A DNA stretch of 64,000 nt from G020348385 sp964538085 (GTDB lineage: Bacteria > Acidobacteriota > Aminicenantia > Aminicenantales > Aminicenantaceae): contig CAZIDF010000004.1 of NCBI GenBank assembly GCA_964538085.1, forward strand, positions 62,001 to 126,000. The letters run 5' to 3'. The position numbers and the translations under genes are program-made. Positions 44,440 through 53,015 of the stretch are shown one piece after another. The notes beneath the pieces are model-generated. The model searched no databases. It saw nothing but the letters and a program-made list of their open reading frames with translations, and was not told where the DNA came from. The stretch's first letter is position 1, and each line of letters opens with the position of its first letter.

Positions 44440-46279
44440 TGTCATCGTTGTGGGCGCCGGCCATGCAGGTTGTGAAGCTGCCCATGCCGCCAGCACGATC
44501 GGGCTCAAAACATGTCTCGTTACCATACACCTAGAGACGATCGCACAGATGTCCTGCAATCCTGCCATCGGGGGGCTTGCCAAAGGCCAACTCGTGAGAG
44601 AGATCGATGCTTTGGGGGGATTGATGGGACTGCTTGCAGATGAAACAGGCATCCAATTCCAGCTTTTGAACTGGAGCAGAGGAGGCGCTGTCCAGGCTCC
44701 ACGCGCACAGTCAGATAAAGCCCTTTACCGCCTGACAATGAAAAGATGGCTGGAGGACCTGCCGAATCTGACTCTTTTCCAATCTATCGTGGCCAAGATC
44801 CTGACCAAAGCCAACAGGGCTGTGGGGATCGAAACCCTGGATGGATACAAAATTACGTCCAAAGCTGTCATTTTAACACCGGGAACATTTTTGAACGGGC
44901 TTATCCATATCGGCCTCCACAGCTATCCGGCCGGTCGCGCCAACGAACCATCGGCAATCCGCCTGAGTGAAAGCCTAAGAGATGTGGGTCTCAAAATATT
45001 CCGATTGAAAACGGGAACCCCGATGCGCCTCCATAAAGATTCGATCGACTGGACGGGATTCACGCCCCTGCCAGGAGATAAAGTCCCTGTCCCATTTTCC
45101 TTCCGGACAAAAAAACCGCTGAAAAACAGGGTCGTTTGCCACTCAGGATACACAAACGCCAAAACGCATGAAATCATTCACCAAAATCTCGGATTTTCCC
45201 CGCTTTATGGAGGAAACATCACAGGAATCGGACCGCGTTATTGCCCATCCATCGAAGACAAGATCGTCAAATTTCCCCATCGCCAGCGGCATCAATTTTT
45301 TCTGGAGCCCGAAGGATTGGACACAGCAGAGGTATACGTCAACGGCCTTTCGTCCAGTCTTCCCCTGGACGTCCAGAAGAAAATACTGGCAAGCATCCCG
45401 GGATTGGATCGAGCAAAGATCCTCAGGCCTGCTTACGGCATAGAGTACGATGCCATTGTTCCAACTCAACTTTCGCCCACTCTTGAAACCCGATCGATCG
45501 CAAGTTTGTACCTTGCCGGGCAGATCAACGGGACATCTGGTTATGAAGAAGCAGCGGCTCAAGGCCTGATGGCGGGGATAAATGCCGCATTGAAAATATT
45601 GGATAGGCCCCCGCTGATCCTCGGCAGGCACGAGGCCTACATCGCCGTGCTCATCGATGATCTGATATCCCGCGGAATAGAAGAACCCTACCGCTTGTTT
45701 ACATCCCGTGCCGAATACCGATTGAACCTCCGGACAGACAATGCAGACAAGCGACTCACAGAGTATGGACATGCCATCGGGCTCATTAAGCCCGATGATT
45801 ACAAAATCTTCCGGGAAAAGCAAGAGAGGCTGAAACACCTGATGAGTTTTCTCGAACAAAAAAAAATCCCTTCAAGAGATCGCGAACGTATCTCCCTCAA
45901 GGATTTTTTGAAAAAACCTGAAGGAAAATGGGAAAATATGATAGAATATATCCCATCGAATATGCTCTTGACTGACGAAGACAAACGGTTTTTGGAATCA
46001 GAGATCAAATACGAGGGGTACATCAAAAAGCAGGACAAAGAAATCGCCCAGATCAAAAAACTCGATAACGAAAAAATTCCCCAGAGCCTGGTTTACACAG
46101 CTGTCCCAGGATTGACAAGAGAAGCGATAGAAAAACTGGAAAAATTCGCCCCCAAAACTATAGGGGAGGCCAAAAAGATTCCGGGCATGACTCCCGCATC
46201 CATCTTCAACCTCCACATCGCCATTTCCGTCCACTGGAAACAGAAAACAAAAAACGTTTCACGTGGAACACAAAAATAA
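44423..46279 (+). CDS. mnmG: tRNA uridine-5-carboxymethylaminomethyl modification enzyme MnmG
   Basis: 618 residues. FAD-binding VGAGHAGCEAAHAAS at 10-24, CNPAIGGLAKG, GTFLNGLIHIG and the conserved FTSRAEYRLNLRTDNAD are present. Partner of MnmE in U34 tRNA modification. A second in-frame ATG (44429) is equally possible. The last codons overlap a parS-like site. rsmG, often its neighbour, is missing. Confidence 0.96.
   Translation: MAMDYDVIVVGAGHAGCEAAHAASTIGLKTCLVTIHLETIAQMSCNPAIGGLAKGQLVREIDALGGLMGLLADETGIQFQLLNWSRGGAVQAPRAQSDKALYRLTMKRWLEDLPNLTLFQSIVAKILTKANRAVGIETLDGYKITSKAVILTPGTFLNGLIHIGLHSYPAGRANEPSAIRLSESLRDVGLKIFRLKTGTPMRLHKDSIDWTGFTPLPGDKVPVPFSFRTKKPLKNRVVCHSGYTNAKTHEIIHQNLGFSPLYGGNITGIGPRYCPSIEDKIVKFPHRQRHQFFLEPEGLDTAEVYVNGLSSSLPLDVQKKILASIPGLDRAKILRPAYGIEYDAIVPTQLSPTLETRSIASLYLAGQINGTSGYEEAAAQGLMAGINAALKILDRPPLILGRHEAYIAVLIDDLISRGIEEPYRLFTSRAEYRLNLRTDNADKRLTEYGHAIGLIKPDDYKIFREKQERLKHLMSFLEQKKIPSRDRERISLKDFLKKPEGKWENMIEYIPSNMLLTDEDKRFLESEIKYEGYIKKQDKEIAQIKKLDNEKIPQSLVYTAVPGLTREAIEKLEKFAPKTIGEAKKIPGMTPASIFNLHIAISVHWKQKTKNVSRGTQK
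46255..46270. promoter_or_regulatory. parS: parS-like ParB-binding site
   Basis: The 16-bp cgtttcacgtggaaca matches the bacterial parS consensus tgtttcacgtgaaaca at 14 positions and keeps the central CACGTG. It lies across the last codons of mnmG, just upstream of parA and parB. One such site is expected near the replication origin as the nucleation point for ParB-CTP spreading. Confidence 0.8.
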
Positions 46280-46286
46280 AGACAAC

Positions 46287-47042
46287 ATGGGAAAAATCAT
46301 CGCTGTCGCCAACCAAAAGGGAGGAGTGGGTAAAACGACCACCGCGATCAACCTCGCCGCATCCCTGGCCCTGAACAACAGAAGGGTCTTGATCATCGAT
46401 TTCGACCCCCAGGGCATGGCCACGATCGGATTAGGGAAAGCCAAGGAAGAAAAAAAAGGCGTGTATCAGGCCTTGATGAACGGCATCTACCTGATGGATC
46501 TCGTCCAACCCACAGACCTGGATAATCTGTACATTTGCCCTTGCTCTCCGGAACTGACTGGATTCGAAGCCGAGATCTTTTCTGAGGACAAACGGGAAAT
46601 GCGTCTGAAAAATGCCCTCAGGGATATCCAGAAACTTTTTCATTTCATACTTATCGACTGCCCTCCGTCACTAAGCTTTTTAACGATCAACGCCCTTACA
46701 GCTGCTGACTCGGTCATGATTCCTATTCAGACTGAGTTTTTCTGTATGGAAGGACTCCCTGACCTCCTCCGCACGCTGGAAGAAGTGAGGGCCTACCTCA
46801 ACCCCTCCCTTCACGTCGAAGGCATCGTCCTGACCATGTTTGACGAGCGCACCAACCTGTCCAAACAGGTTGCAGAAGAAGTCAGGCAATCTTTAGGCGA
46901 AATCGTATTCACAGAGATCGTTCCCCGGACCGTGCGATTGGCCGAAGCCCCGAGCTTTGGGAAACCCGCATTGTTGTATGATATAAAATCAAAAGGCGCC
47001 CAGTCCTATCTAAATCTAGCCAGGGAGTTACTAAACAGATGA
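46287..47042 (+). CDS. parA: Chromosome-partitioning ATPase ParA (Soj)
   Basis: 251 residues from ATG 46287; GTG 46263 would add eight residues and start inside parS. Deviant Walker A KGGVGKTTTAIN at the N-terminus, DFDPQG and LIDCPPSLSFLT are the MinD/ParA motifs. Moves origins along the nucleoid with ParB. Overlaps parB by 4 nt. Confidence 0.95.
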   Translation: MGKIIAVANQKGGVGKTTTAINLAASLALNNRRVLIIDFDPQGMATIGLGKAKEEKKGVYQALMNGIYLMDLVQPTDLDNLYICPCSPELTGFEAEIFSEDKREMRLKNALRDIQKLFHFILIDCPPSLSFLTINALTAADSVMIPIQTEFFCMEGLPDLLRTLEEVRAYLNPSLHVEGIVLTMFDERTNLSKQVAEEVRQSLGEIVFTEIVPRTVRLAEAPSFGKPALLYDIKSKGAQSYLNLARELLNR

Positions 47043-47887
47043 AAAAAAGAGCATTGGGAAAAGGCCTCAAGGCCTTCATACCTGAAGAGTACGGCATTCT
47101 AAAGGATGAGAAATTCGTGGATGTGGATGTCGATGACCTCAAACCAAATCCTTTCCAGCCCAGACAGGATTTCGATAATGATGCCATCGCGGAATTGGCC
47201 CGATCGATCGAGGAAACGGGTATCCTGCAACCCCTTGTGGTGGTCCCGGAAGGAAATCACTACAAGATTGTCGTGGGAGAAAGACGATGGCGCGCAGCTC
47301 AGAAAGCCGGCCTGACCAAGATTCCAGCTATCGTTCGCCAACTGTCCGAGCAAGAACAGATCGAGGTCTCTCTCGTTGAAAACCTGCAGAGAAAAGATCT
47401 CAATCCGATCGAAATCGCTCACGCCTACCAAAGACTCATCCATGAGTTGAAGTATACCCAGGAAACGGTTGCCGAAAAAGTCGGCAAGGATCGAACCTCT
47501 GTGGCCAACTTCGTCCGGCTTCTTAAACTTCCCCCTGAAATCCAGAAAATGGTGGCTGAAGGCAAAATTTCTATGGGGCATGCTCGAGCCCTTATCCCGC
47601 TGGAAAAACCCGACCAGCAGATTTTTCTCTCTCGGCTCATCGTAGAAAAGAACCTTTCGGTACGAGAAGTAGAAAAAATGATGACTGAAAAAAGGCATCA
47701 AACCTCTCCAAAGCTCGAACGAGAACTCGACCCAGATTTACTGGAGCTACAGGACGAATTGGTCAAAATCTTGGGTACAAAGGTGGCCATATCTGGAAAT
47801 GCAAAAAAGGGGACGGTCAAAATATTCTATTTTTCCCTAGATGAGTTAAACAGAATATACGATAAAATCAAAGGAGCGATCGAATGA
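47039..47887 (+). CDS. parB: Chromosome-partitioning protein ParB (Spo0J)
   Basis: 282 residues. N-terminal CTP-binding domain with the GERRWRAAQKAGL box and ENLQRKDLNPIE; central helix-turn-helix with TVAEKVGKDRTSVANFVRLL for parS recognition; C-terminal dimerisation region. Starts inside the parA stop and ends inside the bactofilin start (4-nt overlaps). Confidence 0.96.
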   Translation: MKKRALGKGLKAFIPEEYGILKDEKFVDVDVDDLKPNPFQPRQDFDNDAIAELARSIEETGILQPLVVVPEGNHYKIVVGERRWRAAQKAGLTKIPAIVRQLSEQEQIEVSLVENLQRKDLNPIEIAHAYQRLIHELKYTQETVAEKVGKDRTSVANFVRLLKLPPEIQKMVAEGKISMGHARALIPLEKPDQQIFLSRLIVEKNLSVREVEKMMTEKRHQTSPKLERELDPDLLELQDELVKILGTKVAISGNAKKGTVKIFYFSLDELNRIYDKIKGAIE

Positions 47888-48294
47888 AAGAAAAAAGAAG
47901 AGAAGAGGAGGAGGGAAAAATATCCGGATTTTTCGATAAAGACACAGAAATCAAGGGTGACTTGCATTTCAAGGGAACTTTCCGATTGGATGGTCACTTC
48001 AAAGGCAAAGTCGATTCTGAATCTATTTTGATCATCGGAGATAGCGGCAAGGTCGAGGCAGACATCAAGATCGGTTATATCATCATCAACGGAGAAATCA
48101 AAGGGAACATCCAGGCCACTGAAAAAGTGGAAGTGCATGCCAATGGCCGTGTTTTCGGAACCATCGTATCCCCCAAATTGATCGTCGAAGAGGGCGCTTA
48201 TCTGGAGGCCAACTGTCAAACGACCGATAAAGTATCCCGCACAACGTCGTCACCCGCCCCTCCGTCCGAGAAAGATCAGGAGATCGGGTCCTAA
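47884..48294 (+). CDS. Bactofilin
   Basis: 136 residues. The central bactofilin/DUF583 beta-helix has repeated strands: GDLHFKGTFRLDGHFKGKV, KVEADIKIGYIIINGEIKGN and VEVHANGRVFGTIVSPKLIV. Short charged N-terminal and Ser/Pro-rich C-terminal tails flank it. Bactofilins polymerise without nucleotides into cytoskeletal filaments affecting cell shape, polar localisation and, in Myxococcus, ParABS positioning. Coupled here directly to parB. Confidence 0.9.
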   Translation: MKEKRREEEEGKISGFFDKDTEIKGDLHFKGTFRLDGHFKGKVDSESILIIGDSGKVEADIKIGYIIINGEIKGNIQATEKVEVHANGRVFGTIVSPKLIVEEGAYLEANCQTTDKVSRTTSSPAPPSEKDQEIGS

Positions 48295-48296
48295 CT

Positions 48297-49022
48297 TTGA
48301 AAGAAGCTGCAGGAGTCATCCCCGCCCGGTACGGCGCGACCCGGTTCCCTGGGAAACCTCTGGCCAAAATTGCGGGGAAACCTCTGATCCAATGGGTGTA
48401 CGAACGGGCCCGGAAAGCCAGGCATCTTCAAAAGCTTATCATCGCGACAGATGATGAACGTATTTATTCCGCATCCATGGCTTTCGGAGCCGATGTGCGC
48501 ATGACTTCTCCCCATCATTGTTCAGGAACGGAAAGAGTGGCTGAAGTAGCCCAAGGACTGGAGAGCCCGATCATCATCAACATCCAGGGTGATGAACCTC
48601 TGCTTCAGGGCCAAATGATCGATGATCTTGTTTTGGCCCTTCAAGAGGATTCCATCCTGATGGCCACCCTCGCCTCTCAGGTAACCGATGCGGATCGAAT
48701 CCAAGACAAAGACATCGTGAAAGTAGTGGCAGATAAAACCGGGAGCGCCTTGTATTTTTCGCGCTCTCCCATTCCTTTCCGAGCGGGTGACCACTTCCTT
48801 CAGCATATCGGGATCTATGGCTATCAGCGAGAGTTTCTGCTGAAATTCCATTCCTTGCCCGCTTCCCGGTTGGAGGCATGCGAAGGGTTGGAACAACTCC
48901 GGGTTTTGGAAAACGGATACAGGATAAAAATCATTCCAACACATTATCAAGCCTTGAGTGTGGACACTCCTCAAGATATAATGACAGTGGAAAATTTCAT
49001 GAGAAAAGGAAAAAATGACTAA
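48297..49022 (+). CDS. kdsB: 3-deoxy-manno-octulosonate cytidylyltransferase
   Basis: 241 residues from a TTG start at 48297, two bases after the bactofilin stop, with aggag upstream. VIPARYGATRFPGKPLAKI, IINIQGDEPLL and HIGIYGYQREFL are diagnostic. Makes CMP-KDO from KDO-8-phosphate-derived KDO for LPS inner core. Overlaps pyrG by 8 nt, which supplies its CTP substrate. Confidence 0.95.
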   Translation: MKEAAGVIPARYGATRFPGKPLAKIAGKPLIQWVYERARKARHLQKLIIATDDERIYSASMAFGADVRMTSPHHCSGTERVAEVAQGLESPIIINIQGDEPLLQGQMIDDLVLALQEDSILMATLASQVTDADRIQDKDIVKVVADKTGSALYFSRSPIPFRAGDHFLQHIGIYGYQREFLLKFHSLPASRLEACEGLEQLRVLENGYRIKIIPTHYQALSVDTPQDIMTVENFMRKGKND

Positions 49023-50637
49023 ATTCATATTTGTAACAGGCGGAGTCTTGTCTGCGCTGGGGAAAGGAATCGCTGCCGCGTCTATTGGCATGCTTTTGGA
49101 AAGCCATGGATACAAAATCACCCTTCAGAAATTCGATCCCTACCTCAATGTGGACCCAGGCACCATGAGCCCTTTCCAGCATGGGGAAGTTTATGTCACA
49201 GAAGATGGGGCAGAGACAGACCTGGACCTGGGACATTATGAGCGCTTCACTTCGACCCAGACAACCCAGTCTCACAATTGGACGGCTGGAAAAATTTATG
49301 AGTCCATTCTCCGAAAGGAACGGAAAGGAGAATACCTCGGGAAAACAGTCCAGGTCATTCCTCATTTGACCGACGAGATCAAAAAGGCCTTCCACGCAGC
49401 GGCCAACGACAATGATATCGTCATCGTTGAAATTGGGGGTACCGTCGGAGACATCGAAAGCCTTCCGTTTTTGGAGGCAATCCGGCAGATGAGGTTATCC
49501 TTGGGCAAGGAAAACACCCTGTTTGTCCACTTAACACTCGTCCCGTACCTCAAAACCTCGGGGGAAGTCAAAACAAAACCCACCCAGCACAGCGTTAAAG
49601 AGCTGAGATCCATCGGGATCCAGCCTGATATCATCCTCTGCCGGACAGACAGGTTTCTAGAAGAGGATATCAAATCAAAAATATCGATGTTCACGAACGT
49701 CCCCCTCCGAGCGGTTATCACAGCCAAAGATGTCGACAACATCTATGAAGTTCCCCTGGTTTTCGCAAAGGAAGGATTGGACGGCATCATTCTCAAGGAA
49801 TTGCAGCTCCCGCTGAGAAGGCGCCGTTTGACACGATGGAAAAAGATGCTCGCCAGGATGAAAGACCCGAAAGACGAGGTGAACATCGCCCTGATCGGAA
49901 AATACGCCGGGCTTCAGGACTCGTACATGAGCTTAAACCAAGCTCTCCACCATGCAGGAACGGCCCAACAATTGAAAGTCAATATTTCATGGATAGAAGC
50001 CGAAATATTTGAAAAAGATCAACCCAATAAGGTGTTGGAAAAATTCGACGGAATTTTGGTTCCTGGAGGATTCGGAGTCAGGGGTATCGAGGGAAAGATA
50101 AACGCGGTCACCTATGCAAGAGTCCACAAAGTGCCTTTTTTCGGGATTTGCCTGGGCATGCAGTGCGCGACAATCGAATATGCCCGAAAAATCGCTTTTC
50201 TCGACAACGCCAACTCCACAGAATTCAACCCGAAAACTCCGCACAAGATCTTTTTCAAATGGCGGGAGCTGAAGGGTGTGCAAGATCTCGGCGGCACGAT
50301 GCGGTTGGGAAGCTACCTCTGTCGGCTCGTTAAAGGATCGGTCGCTGAGCGGGCTTATGGCAAATCCAATATACGGGAGCGTCATCGCCACCGTTTCGAA
50401 TTCAATCCCGAATACGAAAACACACTGCGGGATGCCGGACTGATTATCTCCGGGATAAATCCCGAACATAAGTTGGTGGAGATCGTCGAACTCAAGGATC
50501 ACCCATGGTTTTTAGGCTGCCAGTTCCATCCCGAGTTCAAATCTAAGCCGATAAAGCCCCATCCCCTCTTTAAAGCTTTCATCGGAGCGAGTTATGAATA
50601 CCGAACCAAAAGAAATCAACATCGGCGAAAAAATTAA
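49015..50637 (+). CDS. pyrG: CTP synthase
   Basis: 540 residues. N-terminal synthetase domain (GGVLSALGKGIAAASIG, DPYLNVDPGTMSPFQHGEV) and C-terminal glutamine amidotransferase with the Cys nucleophile in GICLGMQ and His/Glu in FHPEFKS. Converts UTP to CTP. In this operon CTP is needed both by KdsB and by ParB, a CTPase. Overlaps kdsA by 44 nt. Confidence 0.97.
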   Translation: MTKFIFVTGGVLSALGKGIAAASIGMLLESHGYKITLQKFDPYLNVDPGTMSPFQHGEVYVTEDGAETDLDLGHYERFTSTQTTQSHNWTAGKIYESILRKERKGEYLGKTVQVIPHLTDEIKKAFHAAANDNDIVIVEIGGTVGDIESLPFLEAIRQMRLSLGKENTLFVHLTLVPYLKTSGEVKTKPTQHSVKELRSIGIQPDIILCRTDRFLEEDIKSKISMFTNVPLRAVITAKDVDNIYEVPLVFAKEGLDGIILKELQLPLRRRRLTRWKKMLARMKDPKDEVNIALIGKYAGLQDSYMSLNQALHHAGTAQQLKVNISWIEAEIFEKDQPNKVLEKFDGILVPGGFGVRGIEGKINAVTYARVHKVPFFGICLGMQCATIEYARKIAFLDNANSTEFNPKTPHKIFFKWRELKGVQDLGGTMRLGSYLCRLVKGSVAERAYGKSNIRERHRHRFEFNPEYENTLRDAGLIISGINPEHKLVEIVELKDHPWFLGCQFHPEFKSKPIKPHPLFKAFIGASYEYRTKRNQHRRKN

Positions 50638-51445
50638 AATAGGGGGATCTCAACCCTTGTTTTTATTCGGCGGGCCTTGTGTGCTCGAAAGCGAAGACCA
50701 TGCTATTTCTCTGGCAACGCAGATTTTCGCAGTTTGCCAAACTCTGGACATCCCCTATGTATTCAAAGCCTCCTACGATAAAGCGAACCGCTCATCACTC
50801 GATTCCTACAGAGGTCCAGGATATCCGGGTGGCCTGCAAGTTCTTGATAACATTAAAAATAAACTCGGCATACCTGTCCTTTCGGATGTTCATGAAACTG
50901 CCCAAGTCGAAAAGGCTGCCCAGGTTCTGGATGTTATCCAGATTCCAGCATTCCTATGCCGGCAAACCGATCTTCTGATCGAGGCAGCTCGTACCGGCAA
51001 ACCAATCAACATAAAAAAGGGTCAATTCCTTGCTCCCCACGATATGAAAAACATCGTGAAAAAAATTCTGAGCCAGGGAAACGATAATATCATCCTGACC
51101 GAACGGGGGACCTCTTTTGGGTACAACAATCTCGTTTTTGATGTGCGATCCATTCCTATTATGAAAGACTTGGGCTTTCCTGTGGTCATCGATGCTTCCC
51201 ACAGCGTACAAAAACCCGGTGGAGAGGGCGCTTATTCGGGCGGAGAATCGGAATTTATTCCTCACATTGCAGCGGCAGGAATCGCAGCCGGAGCAGACGG
51301 AGTGTTTCTAGAAATTCACGACGATCCTCCAAAGGCTCTTTCAGACGGCCTTAATTCATTGCATATCAATAACTTAAGAGATGTTCTGAGTTCGCTGCTT
51401 CGCATAAAAAAAGCGATCCTCCCCGAAGAAAATCAACAGGAATAA
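50594..51445 (+). CDS. kdsA: 2-dehydro-3-deoxyphosphooctonate aldolase (KDO-8-P synthase)
   Basis: 283-residue TIM barrel condensing PEP with arabinose-5-phosphate. GGPCVLESEDHA, KASYDKANRSS and TERGTSFGYNNLVFDVRS are present. GGAG precedes the ATG. The CX11H-type metal Cys is not obvious: the loop reads ALCRQTD-like AFLCRQTDLL with the typical family Cys there. The start lies inside the pyrG 3' end. Confidence 0.95.
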   Translation: MNTEPKEINIGEKIKIGGSQPLFLFGGPCVLESEDHAISLATQIFAVCQTLDIPYVFKASYDKANRSSLDSYRGPGYPGGLQVLDNIKNKLGIPVLSDVHETAQVEKAAQVLDVIQIPAFLCRQTDLLIEAARTGKPINIKKGQFLAPHDMKNIVKKILSQGNDNIILTERGTSFGYNNLVFDVRSIPIMKDLGFPVVIDASHSVQKPGGEGAYSGGESEFIPHIAAAGIAAGADGVFLEIHDDPPKALSDGLNSLHINNLRDVLSSLLRIKKAILPEENQQE

Positions 51446-51460
51446 TTCAGGAAAACGGCT

Positions 51461-52432
51461 ATGACAAAAAAAGAGATCATCAATATCGGAAAACAAGTTC
51501 TTGCACTGGAAGCCAAAGCGGTCGAGGCCCTCATTCCTCGACTGGACCAAAACTTCGCCGACGCAGTCGAACTCCTTGCAAAAACGAGATCACGCGTCAT
51601 CATAACAGGCATGGGAAAATCAGGATTGGTCGGACGCAAGATTGCGTCCACTCTGGCCAGCTGTGGAACACCTGCTTTGTACATCCACCCTGCAGAGGCC
51701 GGCCATGGAGATCTCGGCATGATCGTCAAAGATGATATCCTGGTGATCATATCTTATAGTGGGGAAACACGGGAGATCGGTCACCTTCTCGAATTCGTGA
51801 AAAGGATCGGTATCAAGCTCATCGGGATCACGGGTGACAAAAAGTCTAAATTGGCGCAATACAGCGATATTGTTCTTGAAACCAAGGTCGAAAAGGAGGC
51901 AGGACCCGCCGGAGTCATCCCCACAGCAAGCTCGACAGCAGCCCTAGCGATGGGAGATGCTCTCGCTATCGCCCTGATGAAAAAAAAGGCTTTCGGAATC
52001 AAAGATTTCGTTTTTTTTCATCCTAAAGGAGAAGCGGGAAAAAAATTGTTGAAAATCAGAAACTTGATGCGCAAGGGCAGGTCGATTCCCGCAGTGGATC
52101 AAAAAGCATCCATGAAGAATGTTTTGGCAGAAATATCGGAAAAAAAACTGGGAATGACGTGCGTTATCGATAAAAACGGAAGCCTGACCGGAATCATCAC
52201 AGACGGAGACATTAGACGAGCCATTGAAAAGCACGGCAGCGCTTTCCTCCATTTAAAAGCGAAGGATTGCATGACGGGCTCCCCTTTCACGATAGACAAA
52301 AATGACCTGGCTACAACAGCACTCCATGTGATGGAAAAAAATAAAATTACTTCGTTGATCATCAGGGGAAAAAAAGGGAAGCCAGAGGGAATCATACATC
52401 TCCATGATCTATGGCGAACCGAGATGTTCTGA
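51461..52432 (+). CDS. kdsD: Arabinose-5-phosphate isomerase
   Basis: 323 residues: N-terminal SIS domain (ITGMGKSGLVGRKIASTLAS, ISYSGETREI, THEATERSTAALAMGD-like PTASSTAALAMGD) and two C-terminal CBS domains (about 205-320). Isomerises ribulose-5-P to arabinose-5-P, the substrate of KdsA. Its stop overlaps kdsC by one base (TGATG). Confidence 0.94.
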   Translation: MTKKEIINIGKQVLALEAKAVEALIPRLDQNFADAVELLAKTRSRVIITGMGKSGLVGRKIASTLASCGTPALYIHPAEAGHGDLGMIVKDDILVIISYSGETREIGHLLEFVKRIGIKLIGITGDKKSKLAQYSDIVLETKVEKEAGPAGVIPTASSTAALAMGDALAIALMKKKAFGIKDFVFFHPKGEAGKKLLKIRNLMRKGRSIPAVDQKASMKNVLAEISEKKLGMTCVIDKNGSLTGIITDGDIRRAIEKHGSAFLHLKAKDCMTGSPFTIDKNDLATTALHVMEKNKITSLIIRGKKGKPEGIIHLHDLWRTEMF

Positions 52433-52977
52433 TGACGAATCGAGAGCGGGCTCAAAATATCGAGTGGATTCTGATGGACGTGGATGGCACGCTCACCGAT
52501 GGCACACTCCTGGTTTTTCCCGATGGCGAAGAGCTCAAAACCTATAATGTCAGGGACGGCTTGGGAATCCTTCTCGCTCATCTGGCCGGGTTAAAAACGG
52601 GGATCATCACAGGCAAAACATCCAAATCGCTGGAAATTCGGTCTAAAAGGCTGAAAATGACGGAAATTCATCAAGGGATATTGGACAAAAAACAAGTGCT
52701 GAATGAAATCCTGGACCGAAACGGACTGACACCTGAAGAAGTGGCCTACATCGGAGATGATCTGGGGGACCTCGAAGTGATCAAATCTGTCGGTTTTGCC
52801 GCAGCTGTGGCCGATGCACACAATGAGATAAAAAAACACAGCCACTTTATCTGCCAGAATCCAGGGGGAAAGGGAGCGGTTCGTGAATTCATCGAATTTA
52901 TCCTCTCCACACAAGAAAAGTGGGAAACGATTCAGGAAAACGTGAAAAACCTTCCCCCTAAAAAAAATTGGGGGTAA
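52432..52977 (+). CDS. kdsC: KDO-8-phosphate phosphatase
   Basis: 181 residues from ATG 52432. C0-type HAD phosphatase: catalytic MDVDGTLTDG, Ser/Thr motif IITGKTS and metal motif YIGDDLGDLEVIK. Removes phosphate from KDO-8-P between KdsA and KdsB. Completes a full KDO pathway within one operon. Confidence 0.93.
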   Translation: MTNRERAQNIEWILMDVDGTLTDGTLLVFPDGEELKTYNVRDGLGILLAHLAGLKTGIITGKTSKSLEIRSKRLKMTEIHQGILDKKQVLNEILDRNGLTPEEVAYIGDDLGDLEVIKSVGFAAAVADAHNEIKKHSHFICQNPGGKGAVREFIEFILSTQEKWETIQENVKNLPPKKNWG

Positions 52978-53015
52978 GGACAAAAACTGCATGGACGGAA
53001 AGAATTGGAGAAAGC

